This document shows, piece after piece, positions 45,374-53,852 of a DNA stretch of 64,000 nt (positions are counted from its first letter, which is position 1; every line of letters starts with the position of its first letter). The notes below the pieces were generated by a model. That model was not told where the DNA came from, did no database searches, and saw nothing but the letters and a program-made list of their open reading frames with translations. The position numbers were made by a program, and so were the translations under genes. Source of the DNA: Legionella londiniensis (GTDB lineage: Bacteria; Pseudomonadota; Gammaproteobacteria; Legionellales; Legionellaceae); contig NZ_LNYK01000033.1 in assembly GCF_001467825.1 (NCBI RefSeq), forward strand, positions 124,948-188,947. The letters run 5' to 3'.

Positions 45374-46384
45374 TCAAGCCTCCTTAAATTGACGAGTTTT
45401 GAATACTGAAAACAAACCATTCTCATTTGCGAGCCAACCTAATAGCAGAATCAAAGCCAAAGCCAGAGGCCAGGGATAATATTCATGACGAGGCCTTACT
45501 GTTGTCTTTTTTTGTGTGACTTTTTCTATCTGGTTAATGGTTTCATATATTGCTTGCAGTGACCGTAAATCAGTCGCGCGAAAATATCGGCCGCCGGTAA
45601 GTTTCGCTATTTCTTTTAATGTTTCTTCATCCAAATCGCCAGAGAGGTTTAAAAATATGCCCCCAAGGCCTTGGGGATCGGCATCGGAACCCAGGCCTAT
45701 GGTGTATACCTTGATGTCTTCTGCCTTGGCCAGTTCAGCAGCCTTCATGGGAGTCAACACGCCTGAGTTGTTAACGCCATCAGTCAACAGAATAATAACA
45801 CGGCCCTTTTTGGGGGCAGCCTTGAACCGTTTGACAGCAAGCCCCAGGGCATCGCCAATAGAAGTGGTTTTGCCGGCAAGGCCTACCGTCGCATCAGCAA
45901 GCCGCATGAGGATGTTTTGCCGATCATAGGTTAAAGGTGTCTGAAGGTAAGCACGGCTGCCAAACAAAATAAGCCCAATCTGATCCCCAATTCTATCTTT
46001 TACAAATTGCATGGCTGCTTGCTTAACTGCAGTCAAGCGGCTGACCGGCCGCCCATGGAACATCATGTCGGTTAATTCCATGCTGCCTGAAATGTCGAGA
46101 ACCAGCATGATATTATAGCCTTCCCTTTCAACAGGCAAAGGCTCCCCGACCCAGCGCGGACCTGCGAATGCCAGTAATATCAATGCCCAAATTGCAAACA
46201 AAAAACTGGCTTTTTTAGAGCTGCCAAACCTTGTCTTTTCTCCTTCTGCAATCTTTGTGAGGGGCTCGTAAAAAGGCACTTTCAAAGCCGATGGAAATTG
46301 CGATGAGGCACGCGGCAGAAAATACCAGATTAAAAACGGTAAGGGTAAAAAAACAAAGGCCCAGGGTACGGCTAGTTCAAACAT
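45374..46384 (-). CDS. batA: BatA, von Willebrand factor A domain membrane protein
   Basis: The 336-residue protein has N-terminal helices (WAFVFLPLPFLIWYFLP and ASFLFAIWALILLAFAG), a VWA domain with the intact MIDAS motif LVLDISGSMELTD, then TPLTYDRQNI, ILLTDGVNNSG and IGLGSDADPQGLGG, and a C-terminal helix (WPLALALILLLGWLAN). The ATG at 46384 has GGAG upstream and fits the family start. It overlaps the end of the DUF4381 gene by 13 bases. Part of the MoxR-Bat operon. Confidence 0.92.
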   Translation of the reverse strand: MFELAVPWAFVFLPLPFLIWYFLPRASSQFPSALKVPFYEPLTKIAEGEKTRFGSSKKASFLFAIWALILLAFAGPRWVGEPLPVEREGYNIMLVLDISGSMELTDMMFHGRPVSRLTAVKQAAMQFVKDRIGDQIGLILFGSRAYLQTPLTYDRQNILMRLADATVGLAGKTTSIGDALGLAVKRFKAAPKKGRVIILLTDGVNNSGVLTPMKAAELAKAEDIKVYTIGLGSDADPQGLGGIFLNLSGDLDEETLKEIAKLTGGRYFRATDLRSLQAIYETINQIEKVTQKKTTVRPRHEYYPWPLALALILLLGWLANENGLFSVFKTRQFKEA

Positions 46385-46857
46385 GGTTTTCTCCGTTGCC
46401 GGATCCAAATTTCTGCTGCTTTAAACAGGCCTTCCAAATCCCGCTCTTGCCGGGCTTGATAAGGGAGGATAAGCAACTCTTCCCTGACTTCGTTAAAATC
46501 CACCTGCTTTGCGGTGCTTTGTAAAAAAGAAAGCCAGTCGTCGCCCTTAAGACTTGCCACCTGTGACCGCGGATAATAAACCAATGCGACGCGGCGCAGT
46601 AATTCGGAAATTCGCGCAGAAGTTAACTGGCTGTTTTGCTCTTCCTGATGCAGCTTCTTGTACTTTGCAAGCAGTTTTAAGGCCTGCCGTTTCGCCTGGC
46701 CATAGCAGTATGCGCGATAAAGGCATATTAAAAAGAAAAACAGCATCAGCAGTAAAATTAAGGCAAGCACATACCAGCCCGGAGCCAGCGGCCACCAGCC
46801 GACCGGAGGAGGCAAATGAATGTCACGCAAGTGAGTTAGTGCTTCAGAATTAGCCAT
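46372..46857 (-). CDS. DUF4381 family membrane protein
   Basis: The 161-residue protein begins with the family motif DIHLPPPVGWWPLAPGWYVL, runs into a single membrane helix (LALILLLMLFFFLICLYRA), and ends with a helical cytoplasmic domain (ELLRRVALVYYPRSQVASLKGDDWLSFL). DUF4381 genes regularly sit between DUF58 and batA genes; the function is not known. It overlaps both neighbours (8 bases with the DUF58 gene, 13 with batA). Confidence 0.88.
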   Translation of the reverse strand: MANSEALTHLRDIHLPPPVGWWPLAPGWYVLALILLLMLFFFLICLYRAYCYGQAKRQALKLLAKYKKLHQEEQNSQLTSARISELLRRVALVYYPRSQVASLKGDDWLSFLQSTAKQVDFNEVREELLILPYQARQERDLEGLFKAAEIWIRQRRKPCLN

Positions 46858-47764
46858 GGGCTGTCCTTCGCGGGTAAGTTCGGCGTATCAGCAAAGGTAA
46901 ATCCATATCTGGTGTAACTTGCACATACTGAATTTGTAATTGCTTGAGTTGCTCCTGAAGTTTGGCAGTACGCGCCGCAAAATACTGCCGGTAAGCCTTC
47001 GCCACTGCAGGATCGGTTGTATCAAGCAGCAGTTCCCGAACACCATCGGTCACCGGATATTTTTGCGGTTTTGGCGGCTCAAGCTCCAATGGGTCGCAAA
47101 TATGGTACGCTAAAATATCATTATGCATGCGCAAACGGTTCAAATGCTGCACGCAATCTTCATCAAAACCGTAAAAGTCACTAATCAAAATTAAAATATT
47201 GCCAGGCCTTGCCACTCTTCTTAAGCGTAACAGAGCCTGAGCCAGCAGATGATTTTTTTCTGAATGCCCGGTTTTTCGGGCTTTGGTGTAATCACTTAAA
47301 GCGGCAAGCAAAGGCAACACGCCGGCATTGCGCGCACGAGGATTAAATTCATGGTGTTCGCTTTCAGAAAAAATCAACCCGCCTACGCGGTCATCGTCAG
47401 CAACCACAGTCCAGGCAATGATTGCTGCCAAGCGCGCTGCTATAACCGATTTAAACGCAAGGCGCGTACCAAAAAACATTGAGGGGCTGAAATCAACCAC
47501 AATGATTGCCGGCCTTTCGCGTTCCTCCTGATACAGCTTGACATGGGGACGGCCTGTTCGCGCAGTCACCCGCCATTCCATATGCCTGACTTCATCGCCT
47601 GGCTGATAGTTTCGTACTTCGGAAAAATCCATGCCTCTGCCGCGTAATTTGGACAAGTGATTACCTGCACGCAAGACGCGGGATTCAGGACGATACGTTG
47701 CATTTCTCGCATATCGCCGAAGCGCAATCAGTTCATCCAGCCCAGCCTCAATGCCATCACTCAT
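46850..47764 (-). CDS. DUF58 family protein (MoxR-associated)
   Basis: The 304-residue protein contains the family signature GRGMDFSEVRNYQPGDEVRHMEWRVTARTGRPHVKLY and a VWA-like fold with VVDFSPSMFFG (an intact DxSxS). No membrane helix is seen. The ATG at 47764, with GGAG five bases before it, is preferred to the GTG at 47770. In these operons the DUF58 protein is thought to be a partner of the MoxR ATPase. Confidence 0.92.
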   Translation of the reverse strand: MSDGIEAGLDELIALRRYARNATYRPESRVLRAGNHLSKLRGRGMDFSEVRNYQPGDEVRHMEWRVTARTGRPHVKLYQEERERPAIIVVDFSPSMFFGTRLAFKSVIAARLAAIIAWTVVADDDRVGGLIFSESEHHEFNPRARNAGVLPLLAALSDYTKARKTGHSEKNHLLAQALLRLRRVARPGNILILISDFYGFDEDCVQHLNRLRMHNDILAYHICDPLELEPPKPQKYPVTDGVRELLLDTTDPAVAKAYRQYFAARTAKLQEQLKQLQIQYVQVTPDMDLPLLIRRTYPRRTAHG

Positions 47765-47793
47765 GAGCACTCCAGAGCATCAGGGGATTCCTC

Positions 47794-48807
47794 TTATGGA
47801 AGAGCAACCAGTTTTAACAATTCATCAAGAAAGTCATCGCTATCGATTCCTTCTGCCTCTGCTTCGAAAGTCAACAAAATTCGATGGCGCAAGACATCAT
47901 GGGCAATAAGATGGATATCCTCAGGTACCACATAATCCCGGCCAGCTAGCCACGCATGGGCCTTGGCACAACGATCCAGGGCGATGGTAGCGCGGGGACT
48001 TGCGCCGTAACGTAACCAGCGCTGAAGTTCTTTGCTGAAAACACCAGGATTTCTTGTTGCCACGACCAATTGCACCAGATAATTTTCCAAAGCCTCACTG
48101 GTGTGAACCTGAAGGACTTGTTTGCGTGCGGCAAACAACCGGCTTTGACTCAGAGGATGGATGTTGTTCTCCGGTTTTTTTGCTGAAATTTCAGTCACCG
48201 TACCCGCCTCTGCCTCACGCCTTGCCAATTTCAGAATGTCATGTTCCACAGCAATATCTGGATAATCAATTTTTACATACATTAAAAAGCGATCCAGCTG
48301 GGCTTCCGGCAAAGGATAAGTCCCTTCCTGTTCAATTGGATTTTGCGTTGCCATCACCAAAAACAACTCGGGCAGAGGATAAGTTTTGCTGCCAATGGTC
48401 ACTTGCCGCTCAGCCATCGCTTCCAGCAGGGCAGATTGGACTTTTGCTGGCGCGCGGTTAATTTCATCAGCCAATACCATATGGTGGAAAATGGGGCCGG
48501 GTTGAAAGATAAATGAACCATCCTCAGGGCGGTAAACATCCGTACCGGTTAAATCACCGGGCAGCAAGTCTGGAGTGAATTGAATCCGGTGAAAATTCCC
48601 TTCAACCCCATGGGACAATTCCTTTACGGCACGTGTTTTGGCCAGGCCCGGGGCACCTTCGACCAGCAAATGCCCATCTGCGAGCAACGCAATCAGCAAT
48701 CTTGAAATCAAATCCTTTTGCCCAAGGATCCGTGAATTCAAATATTGGCTTAATCGCAATACATCTTGTTGCACTTCGTTAGAGGAAGAAAGGTCAAGCT
48801 GTTCCAT
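47794..48807 (-). CDS. MoxR-family AAA+ ATPase
   Basis: The first gene of the seven-gene operon, 337 residues. It has Walker A VEGAPGLAKTRAVKEL, Walker B MVLADEINRAPAKVQSALLEAM, sensor 1 MATQNPIEQEGTYPLPEAQLDRFL and sensor 2 GASPRATIAL. MoxR ATPases act as chaperone-like factors for VWA-domain proteins, here BatA, BatB and the DUF58 protein. The second repeat copy lies just upstream of its start. Confidence 0.95.
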   Translation of the reverse strand: MEQLDLSSSNEVQQDVLRLSQYLNSRILGQKDLISRLLIALLADGHLLVEGAPGLAKTRAVKELSHGVEGNFHRIQFTPDLLPGDLTGTDVYRPEDGSFIFQPGPIFHHMVLADEINRAPAKVQSALLEAMAERQVTIGSKTYPLPELFLVMATQNPIEQEGTYPLPEAQLDRFLMYVKIDYPDIAVEHDILKLARREAEAGTVTEISAKKPENNIHPLSQSRLFAARKQVLQVHTSEALENYLVQLVVATRNPGVFSKELQRWLRYGASPRATIALDRCAKAHAWLAGRDYVVPEDIHLIAHDVLRHRILLTFEAEAEGIDSDDFLDELLKLVALP

Positions 48808-48810
48808 TCA

Positions 48811-49035
48811 TCATGCCCTATGCAAAAAATAGTATCCTAACTGGAATTGTTGCTTCTGCCAAGAGAAGCTCTCAAAGGCAGCAGGGCTTACGCATGGAAA
48901 ACTATTGACTTCCACGTTCCGCAGTTTATCCGCGAAATCCAGTGATTCTGAATCAAATGCTGGATCCGCGAACAAGTCGCGGGACACAGAAATAGGAGTC
49001 AAGTTGACCTCATCTGATTCAAGTTTGATTTTCAT
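48811..49035 (-). CDS. Possible 74-aa ORF carried by the dispersed repeat (copy B)
   Basis: The frame starts MKIKLESDEVNLTPISVSRD and ends four bases before the moxR start, on the same strand. Its first ~22 codons align with the small ORF of copy A at 1 kb. The remainder passes through the hairpin-forming segment and is not matched there. No ribosome binding site or known domain is seen. It is listed because the shared frame is a fact, but it may not be a gene. Confidence 0.25.
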   Translation of the reverse strand: MKIKLESDEVNLTPISVSRDLFADPAFDSESLDFADKLRNVEVNSFPCVSPAAFESFSWQKQQFQLGYYFLHRA

Positions 49036-49046
49036 GCGTAGGCCCT
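48881..49046. repeat. Dispersed repeat, copy B, with REP-like hairpins
   Basis: The core 48971-49046 matches 1021-1096 (68/76, all differences transitions). Two hairpins lie at its left side: ATCCAG (48937-48942) pairs with CTGGAT (48960-48965), and CCGCGA (48966-48971) pairs with TCGCGG (48977-48982) around a 5-base loop. The first is absent from copy A and the second is degraded there. The 325-base gap between moxR and the next gene holds this repeat and the divergent promoters. Confidence 0.8.
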
Positions 49047-49132
49047 GGCAAAGGCAGTTTAACACTTGTCAAATGATGCATAATGGCTATCTTAATAAAC
49101 CCATGTAGCTCAGAAAATTTAATCAGGGATAG

Positions 49133-49825
49133 ATGATGATTTATCAAAAAGGCGATATCTTGTTGAAAGTGGATACGAGGGCGATATTTGCGAGAGGGAC
49201 AATTTTTGATACCCGTCATCATGCCATGGTGGTGATTGATACGCAGCCGCAGAACAAATGTCCGATTGTTGCCCACATGACCTTTCATCCTCCCGGTTTG
49301 AAAATAGAAGCCATAAAGCATGGCAAGGATTGGCATTTGGTACGTTATCCCTTTGATGATAAAGTTCGTCAAAAAATAGCTGACATGGCGGTTGCCGCGC
49401 ATGAAGCGCAAAAACTAACCATCAGCCCGGCTTTTCTTGAACGGCAATACAACAAATCCCTAAGCAGCCGGGATCCATTCTCACGATGCAAGCAAAATAA
49501 GATGGCGGCGTTTAAGGCGCAAATTTTTAACCCGACGCCTCCGGCAATAACTGAAATCAGCTGTCATGAATTTGTTTTGGCCATTATTCATTCAGCCTTG
49601 ATGGAGTATGACAAGCCTATACCAGAAAGCCTGCAATTCCCGCCAGTTTTGGGCTGGTCGGATATTCTGCTGGAAGCTGCCCTTCACGACAAAAATGCCG
49701 AAGTCATTCATTTGCCCCGAATAGGATCCTCATTGCACATGGCTTCTAATCAGCATGGTTTTTTTTCCCGCGAGCAAGAAGGCAAGGCAAGCACAAGACC
49801 GGATTCAGCTTGCCCAATTTTATAA
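49133..49825 (+). CDS. Predicted circularly permuted papain-like (NlpC/P60/LRAT-type) protein
   Basis: The 230-residue protein has no signal peptide. It starts YQKGDILLKVDTRAIFARG and has a conserved-looking histidine in DTRHHAMVVIDTQ, followed by a second strand region IVAHMTFHPPGLKIEAI. A cysteine follows much later in EISCHEFVLAIIHSAL. The order His first, Cys later, with the GD.. start, is that of permuted papain-fold enzymes such as YiiX/YaeF and LRAT. This is pattern reading, not a database match. Substrates of the superfamily include peptides and acyl lipids. AGGGA precedes the start. Single gene. Confidence 0.6.
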   Translation: MMIYQKGDILLKVDTRAIFARGTIFDTRHHAMVVIDTQPQNKCPIVAHMTFHPPGLKIEAIKHGKDWHLVRYPFDDKVRQKIADMAVAAHEAQKLTISPAFLERQYNKSLSSRDPFSRCKQNKMAAFKAQIFNPTPPAITEISCHEFVLAIIHSALMEYDKPIPESLQFPPVLGWSDILLEAALHDKNAEVIHLPRIGSSLHMASNQHGFFSREQEGKASTRPDSACPIL

Positions 49826-49857
49826 ACAGAACGATTTTCGCGTCAAAAGCCGGCTGG

Positions 49858-50712
49858 TTAGGTTTCAAGAAGAGACCTAAGCGACGCTATCATGTCTGAA
49901 TCAAGGGAAGTTAAGCCCAGAGTCGCCAATGCCGCAGCTCTGTAGAGATGATTGGCATCCGGGGATTTGATTGCATCAAGATGCATTTTAATGGTATTGA
50001 AATCACCGCGTGCCAAGGGACCGGTTAGCACTTCCCGGGGATTTGGGTTATTGAGCAGGTTTGTAAGGCTGCTGTGCATCAATTGGGTCGTCATTTCCTG
50101 TGCGGCCTTATGAGTTAACCCCGAGCCTATCAGCAATTCCATGGCGTTCTGGGCCAGTGTCGCAAGATAGTTGGAAGCCATGACAGCAGCTGCATGATAC
50201 GCCGCTTTTTTATCAGGAAAAACCGTCACGACCCTTGCGCCCAAACTGGATAATAAAGCGGTGAGACAAGCAACTGCCCGGGCATCGCCCTCTGCCGCAC
50301 AATAGCAGTTTTTAAAAACATCTTTGCAAAGCGCATTGATTAGAAATGCTTTTAACGGATGAATGCTTGCAATATGGCAGCCCTGGTTTTTGAGCGGCTT
50401 TAACGCCTCGGCGCTTAAAACGCCGCTGCAATGGGCAACGATAGAATTGACAGGGAGTTGATTATTTTCAGCAAGCATTGCCGCAGTAGACGCTATAGCA
50501 TCATCGGAAGTGGTAATCAAAGTCAGCTCTGCTTGCGGGAGCTCCCTTAACGCTGAAACAGCCTGGCCTGCGCCAAGCGCTGCGATCGCTTTTTCAGCGC
50601 TCTTGAAGCTTCGGCTATAGATGGCATTGATTTGGGCCAGTCGATTGGCTTGCAGCGCATAGGCGAGATTGATGCCTAATTTGCCGGCGCCTATAATATT
50701 AAATTTCATCAT
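49858..50712 (-). CDS. Rossmann-fold / DUF2520 domain oxidoreductase-like protein
   Basis: The 284-residue protein has an N-terminal NAD(P)-binding Rossmann domain (FNIIGAGKLGINLAYAL) related to F420-dependent NADP oxidoreductases and ketopantoate reductase-like proteins. The DUF2520 C-terminal helical domain (HAAAVMASNYLATLAQNAMELL and LTGPLARGDFNTIKMHLDAI) follows. A HCSGVLSAEALKPL motif lies between. The substrate is unknown. Starts at 50712 or 50709. Confidence 0.88.
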   Translation of the reverse strand: MMKFNIIGAGKLGINLAYALQANRLAQINAIYSRSFKSAEKAIAALGAGQAVSALRELPQAELTLITTSDDAIASTAAMLAENNQLPVNSIVAHCSGVLSAEALKPLKNQGCHIASIHPLKAFLINALCKDVFKNCYCAAEGDARAVACLTALLSSLGARVVTVFPDKKAAYHAAAVMASNYLATLAQNAMELLIGSGLTHKAAQEMTTQLMHSSLTNLLNNPNPREVLTGPLARGDFNTIKMHLDAIKSPDANHLYRAAALATLGLTSLDSDMIASLRSLLET

Positions 50713-50806
50713 GTTTATGCCTTATATCAAAACTAATTCATATCATCGCAAGTCAGGACAAGCGCATGGGTGTTCAAAAAAGCCGTTTAACACTTTCTGT
50801 GCATAA

Positions 50807-51125
50807 TCAGGTTGCAGAGCAGCCTAATAATTTAAACCACGCCCAATGACTTTCATCTGCTTCATGTTCTTTTATCCCGAGACTAAGCATATTCGGATTA
50901 ATCGATAAACTGCGAGCCGCTTGAGGCTGACTGACATCTGAAGTTTTCAAAGACGCAATTTCTTTCGCTCTTAACCCCAAACCAAATGAGCAATAAATAA
51001 GCGCCATATTTCTTTCCGGAAGTTGTGAGTTTTTTGCAACAATTGGCAGTCGTTTGAATTCACCTCCGTTAAGACATTCGCTTTGCCTTCTCGCGGCATC
51101 AATGTTCCTATTAGTGCCTAATTAT
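50807..51125 (-). pseudogene. Chimeric remnant: tyrosine integrase fragment joined to an IS3 OrfA-like fragment
   Basis: On the minus strand, the open frame from about 51125 reads RRQSECLNGGEFKRLPIVA and then LPERNMALIYCSFGLGLRA and KEIASLKTSDV, which is the start of a tyrosine-recombinase catalytic domain. Right after DV it changes to SQPQAARSLSINPNMLSLGI and KEHEADE, which looks like an IS3-family OrfA helix-turn-helix. The frame stops at 50807. No start codon fits an integrase and the active-site Arg-His-Arg-Tyr residues beyond the first Arg region are missing. It is a fossil of two recombinases. Confidence 0.65.
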
Positions 51126-51127
51126 TA

Positions 51128-51390
51128 TATAAAAAATGGCTGTTTCCAAAGCCAAAAAAACCGGTATCGTCTACAACTCTTACCAGCATTAATGAGTTCC
51201 TCTTTTTTAAAAATTATAGGATGTCTTAGTTAAATAGAGTTTATGGGTTCAGTTTCTTGTTAGAAAAAATTTAGTTAATGCATGCCATCCAAACTTAATG
51301 CAACTAAAAGTAGTTGCTAATATTTAATTTTATCGCTATGCTAATTTAAAAACATCTGGCATGGATAATGACAAAAAAGGAAGATCTGTT
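51128..51390. other. AT-rich non-coding stretch before hicB
   Basis: The stretch is AT-rich and holds no ORF of note on either strand. A HicA toxin gene was looked for and not seen. No fluoride-riboswitch-like sequence is visible. Confidence 0.5.
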
Positions 51391-51726
51391 ATGAAAAATA
51401 TGCTGAAATACAAAGGTTACTATGGCTCAATTCATCTTGATGAGGATGATCTTATTTTTTATGGAAAAGTTGAGTTTATAAAGGCTTTGATCAGTTACGA
51501 AGGTGAAAGTGCTGCTGAGATAAAAAAGGCATTTGAAGAAGCTATTGATGATTATTTGGCCATGTGCAAACAGGAAGGAATCAAGCCTGAGAAACCCTTC
51601 AAGGGCACATTCAATGTTCGTGTCGGGGAATCGCTACACGAAAGAGCCGCTATTGCAGCTACCGAAAGAGGGATTAAACTCAATGAGTTTGTTAAGCAGG
51701 CGCTAGAGCATGAGTTAAAAGTTTGA
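51391..51726 (+). CDS. HicB-family antitoxin-like protein without a HicA partner
   Basis: The 111-residue protein has the HicB-type partial RNase-H-like fold (YKGYYGSIHLDEDDLIFYGKV and ISYEGESAAEIKKAFEEAIDDYL) followed by a ribbon-helix-helix-like C-terminus (VRVGESLHERAAIAATERGI then KLNEFVKQALEHEL). It starts at 51391 with AAGGAAG upstream; an ATG at 51361 lacks this. HicB normally pairs with HicA, a dsRBD-like mRNA interferase; none is adjacent. It may be a solitary regulator or the remnant of a toxin-antitoxin pair. Confidence 0.85.
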   Translation: MKNMLKYKGYYGSIHLDEDDLIFYGKVEFIKALISYEGESAAEIKKAFEEAIDDYLAMCKQEGIKPEKPFKGTFNVRVGESLHERAAIAATERGIKLNEFVKQALEHELKV

Positions 51727-51735
51727 GAGGATAAA

Positions 51736-52113
51736 TTGAGCAATGCATTGTTGATTTTCTTTGGCGCAGGGTTTGGTGGTGTATGTCGCTATTGGATGTC
51801 CAGTGGATTCTATTGGCTTTTAGGGCGCAAGTTTCCTTATGGAACTCTGATTGTTAATTCAACTGGTTGTTTTTTAATGGGGTTATTGTTTACTCTTATT
51901 TTAGATAGGTTTAATGATATAGGGCAGCAATTACGCGCACTATTATTAATTGGTTTTCTGGGTGGATATACTACTTTTTCTTCCTTTTCGATAGAAACAA
52001 TCAATTTATATGAAAGCGGGGATTGGCTTGGTGCAAGTTTAAATATACTGCTCAGTATCACTATGTGTATTGTTCTGACGTGGTTAGGAATGGTTTTGGG
52101 AAGGCAATTATGA
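51736..52113 (+). CDS. crcB: Fluoride channel/exporter CrcB (Fluc)
   Basis: Fluc proteins are dual-topology dimeric fluoride channels. The 125-residue protein has four membrane helices and the family motifs GAGFGGVCRYWMS near the start, YGTLIVNSTGCFLMGLL and GFLGGYTTFSSFSIET. It starts at TTG, with GAGAGG five bases upstream. It follows hicB by nine bases and overlaps the DUF190 gene (ATGA). The DNA here is clearly AT-richer than the surrounding chromosome. Confidence 0.93.
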   Translation: MSNALLIFFGAGFGGVCRYWMSSGFYWLLGRKFPYGTLIVNSTGCFLMGLLFTLILDRFNDIGQQLRALLLIGFLGGYTTFSSFSIETINLYESGDWLGASLNILLSITMCIVLTWLGMVLGRQL

Positions 52114-52412
52114 GGACATTGGATGTTATTGTTGTTCGAATTTATATTACAGAATCATCAAATTTGCTCAATAAACTTGTCAGTTACTTGAAAACTGAGG
52201 CTAAAATTAGAGGGGTTAGCGTATTTCGGGCTGTTAGTGGATTTGGAGAAACAGGTAATCATGTAGCATCACTAATAGATTTATCCCTTGATTTGCCCTT
52301 GACAATTGAATTTTTTGATCAAAAAGATAAAGTGGAAGTGGCTCTGGAACATTTGAATAAAACAGTAAAGCCTGAGCATATTCTTTTCTGGAATGCGAAG
52401 GTGAATGCTTAG
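52110..52412 (+). CDS. DUF190 family protein, CrcB partner
   Basis: The 100-residue protein (MRTLDVIVVRIYITESSNLL to the end) has the ferredoxin-like pattern of DUF190: LVSYLKTEAKIRGVSVFRAVSGFGE and LPLTIEFFDQKDKVEVALEHL. DUF190 genes often sit next to crcB, and the family resembles PII-like proteins. Its start overlaps the crcB stop by four bases, so the two are translationally coupled. The earlier start at 52023 lies inside crcB and is not used. Confidence 0.88.
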   Translation: MRTLDVIVVRIYITESSNLLNKLVSYLKTEAKIRGVSVFRAVSGFGETGNHVASLIDLSLDLPLTIEFFDQKDKVEVALEHLNKTVKPEHILFWNAKVNA

Positions 52413-52487
52413 GCTGAATATGCGGTAAAACATTTCATTGTAAAAAGCAAAATAGATGCGCAAACCTTCCAGAAGCGCAGTTGCTCA

Positions 52488-53852
52488 TCATCGCAAATGT
52501 GAACGCTTGAAAAAATCGATTGTAGAGGTAGTTAAATCATCTCGGTAAAGGGTGGGTTCTTTTGCAAGGTTTGGACAGATATAGAGAATATTTGCCAATG
52601 GATAGGACCAGTTTAATGGAGATACTGCGCAAAATGGGAATGCCGCATGAATGGTATTGTAAACCCTTTGGCTATATTCGTCCTGAAATAATGGATCCGC
52701 AATGATATTGACGATTAACAAACCGCCCTCGCTCAGATGGCTTGCCAATGATTGAAAATATTCAACCGTAAGCAGAGCCTGGGGAATTGTTGCCTGGTGG
52801 CTGTAAACATCAGAAACAATCGCGTCATAGCGCTCACTGGTCTGTTGCAAATAGCGCCGCGCATCCTGGCCAATAAATTGGCCTCTCACCGGCTCTAATA
52901 GAAAATATTGTTCCGCAAGTTTTTTGATATCAGGGTCGATATCCACATATGTTACGGCATTGTTATAGGTTCCGGCCGCGGTAAAGGTAAATCCGCCAGC
53001 CCCTATGACGAGAATTTTTTTATGGCGGAATTTCAAATCCTCAAACAAAATCTTACGGATCATCTCAATATAGGGATAGGCCATTTTATCGGGAGTAATC
53101 AAGGAACTGCTGGATTGATTAATTTGTAATACACGGCTTAAGACCGAAGACTCAATAATTCGATAGTTGCCATAGTTATTCGTGCGGATAAAGGTATGAC
53201 GCTCAATATCCACATTTAAAAATAAAATAAACACAAGTCCCACAAACAGCAAAGCCAGCCGCATAAAAGAGAAAGTCTCCTTGCGGTACAAGAGCAACAC
53301 CAGTAAAAATAGCAAAATACAATTGACAGCCACAGTCCATGCCACACCCAGGTAATGGAACAGCAATAAAGACGTGAGGATGGCGCCCAGAAACGAACCG
53401 ATGGTGCTTAAAAATAAAGCGCTGCCGCTGATCCGGCTGACACGCTGCTCCCGGCTGAAGAGATTCGTGGTGATCGGCACTGTCTGGCCAAGCCAGTAAA
53501 CGATGGGAGCCAAAACCAGCAAGAGATAAAGCCCAAGGCTCAATAAGAAAGGCATATTGGCCTGAAAGGCGGTTAAATAATAAAACAGGGCTATAAAGCT
53601 GTAACTTAAGCCGATGCCAATCCAGATCATGCTGAGTGAGAAATTGCGGCAGAGCTGCTGAAAAAACTTGTCCTGATACACCCCGCCTCTCCAGTATCCC
53701 AGAGCCAGAAAAAGCAAAAAAAAGCCAATGATGATACTGGTTATGAGTACACTTCCCCCAAAGAAAGGCAGCAACTGACGAATAGTAAGAACTTCTATGG
53801 AAATGGTAATAAATCCTTCAAGCAGGAGAATGGCATAAAGAAGATTCAGCAT
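52488..53852 (-). CDS. Membrane protein with C-terminal spermidine-synthase-like domain
   Basis: The first ~230 residues contain about seven membrane helices, such as IEVLTIRQLLPFFGGSVLITSIIIGFFLLFLALGY. The last ~210 residues form a SpeE-like fold with the nucleotide motif KILVIGAGGFTFTAAGTY, then VTYVDIDPDIKKLAEQYF, GQFIGQDARRYLQQ and YDAIVSDVYSHQATIP. Membrane-fused SpeE-like proteins are common in Proteobacteria, and their reaction is mostly unproven; aminopropyl transfer is the family precedent. Single gene, convergent with the CrcB operon. Confidence 0.82.
   Translation of the reverse strand: MLNLLYAILLLEGFITISIEVLTIRQLLPFFGGSVLITSIIIGFFLLFLALGYWRGGVYQDKFFQQLCRNFSLSMIWIGIGLSYSFIALFYYLTAFQANMPFLLSLGLYLLLVLAPIVYWLGQTVPITTNLFSREQRVSRISGSALFLSTIGSFLGAILTSLLLFHYLGVAWTVAVNCILLFLLVLLLYRKETFSFMRLALLFVGLVFILFLNVDIERHTFIRTNNYGNYRIIESSVLSRVLQINQSSSSLITPDKMAYPYIEMIRKILFEDLKFRHKKILVIGAGGFTFTAAGTYNNAVTYVDIDPDIKKLAEQYFLLEPVRGQFIGQDARRYLQQTSERYDAIVSDVYSHQATIPQALLTVEYFQSLASHLSEGGLLIVNIIADPLFQDEYSQRVYNTIHAAFPFCAVSPLNWSYPLANILYICPNLAKEPTLYRDDLTTSTIDFFKRSHLR

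Noticed and set aside
51240-51390. Fluoride riboswitch upstream of the hicB-crcB genes
   Set aside because: The conserved riboswitch start and pseudoknot sequences are not visible.
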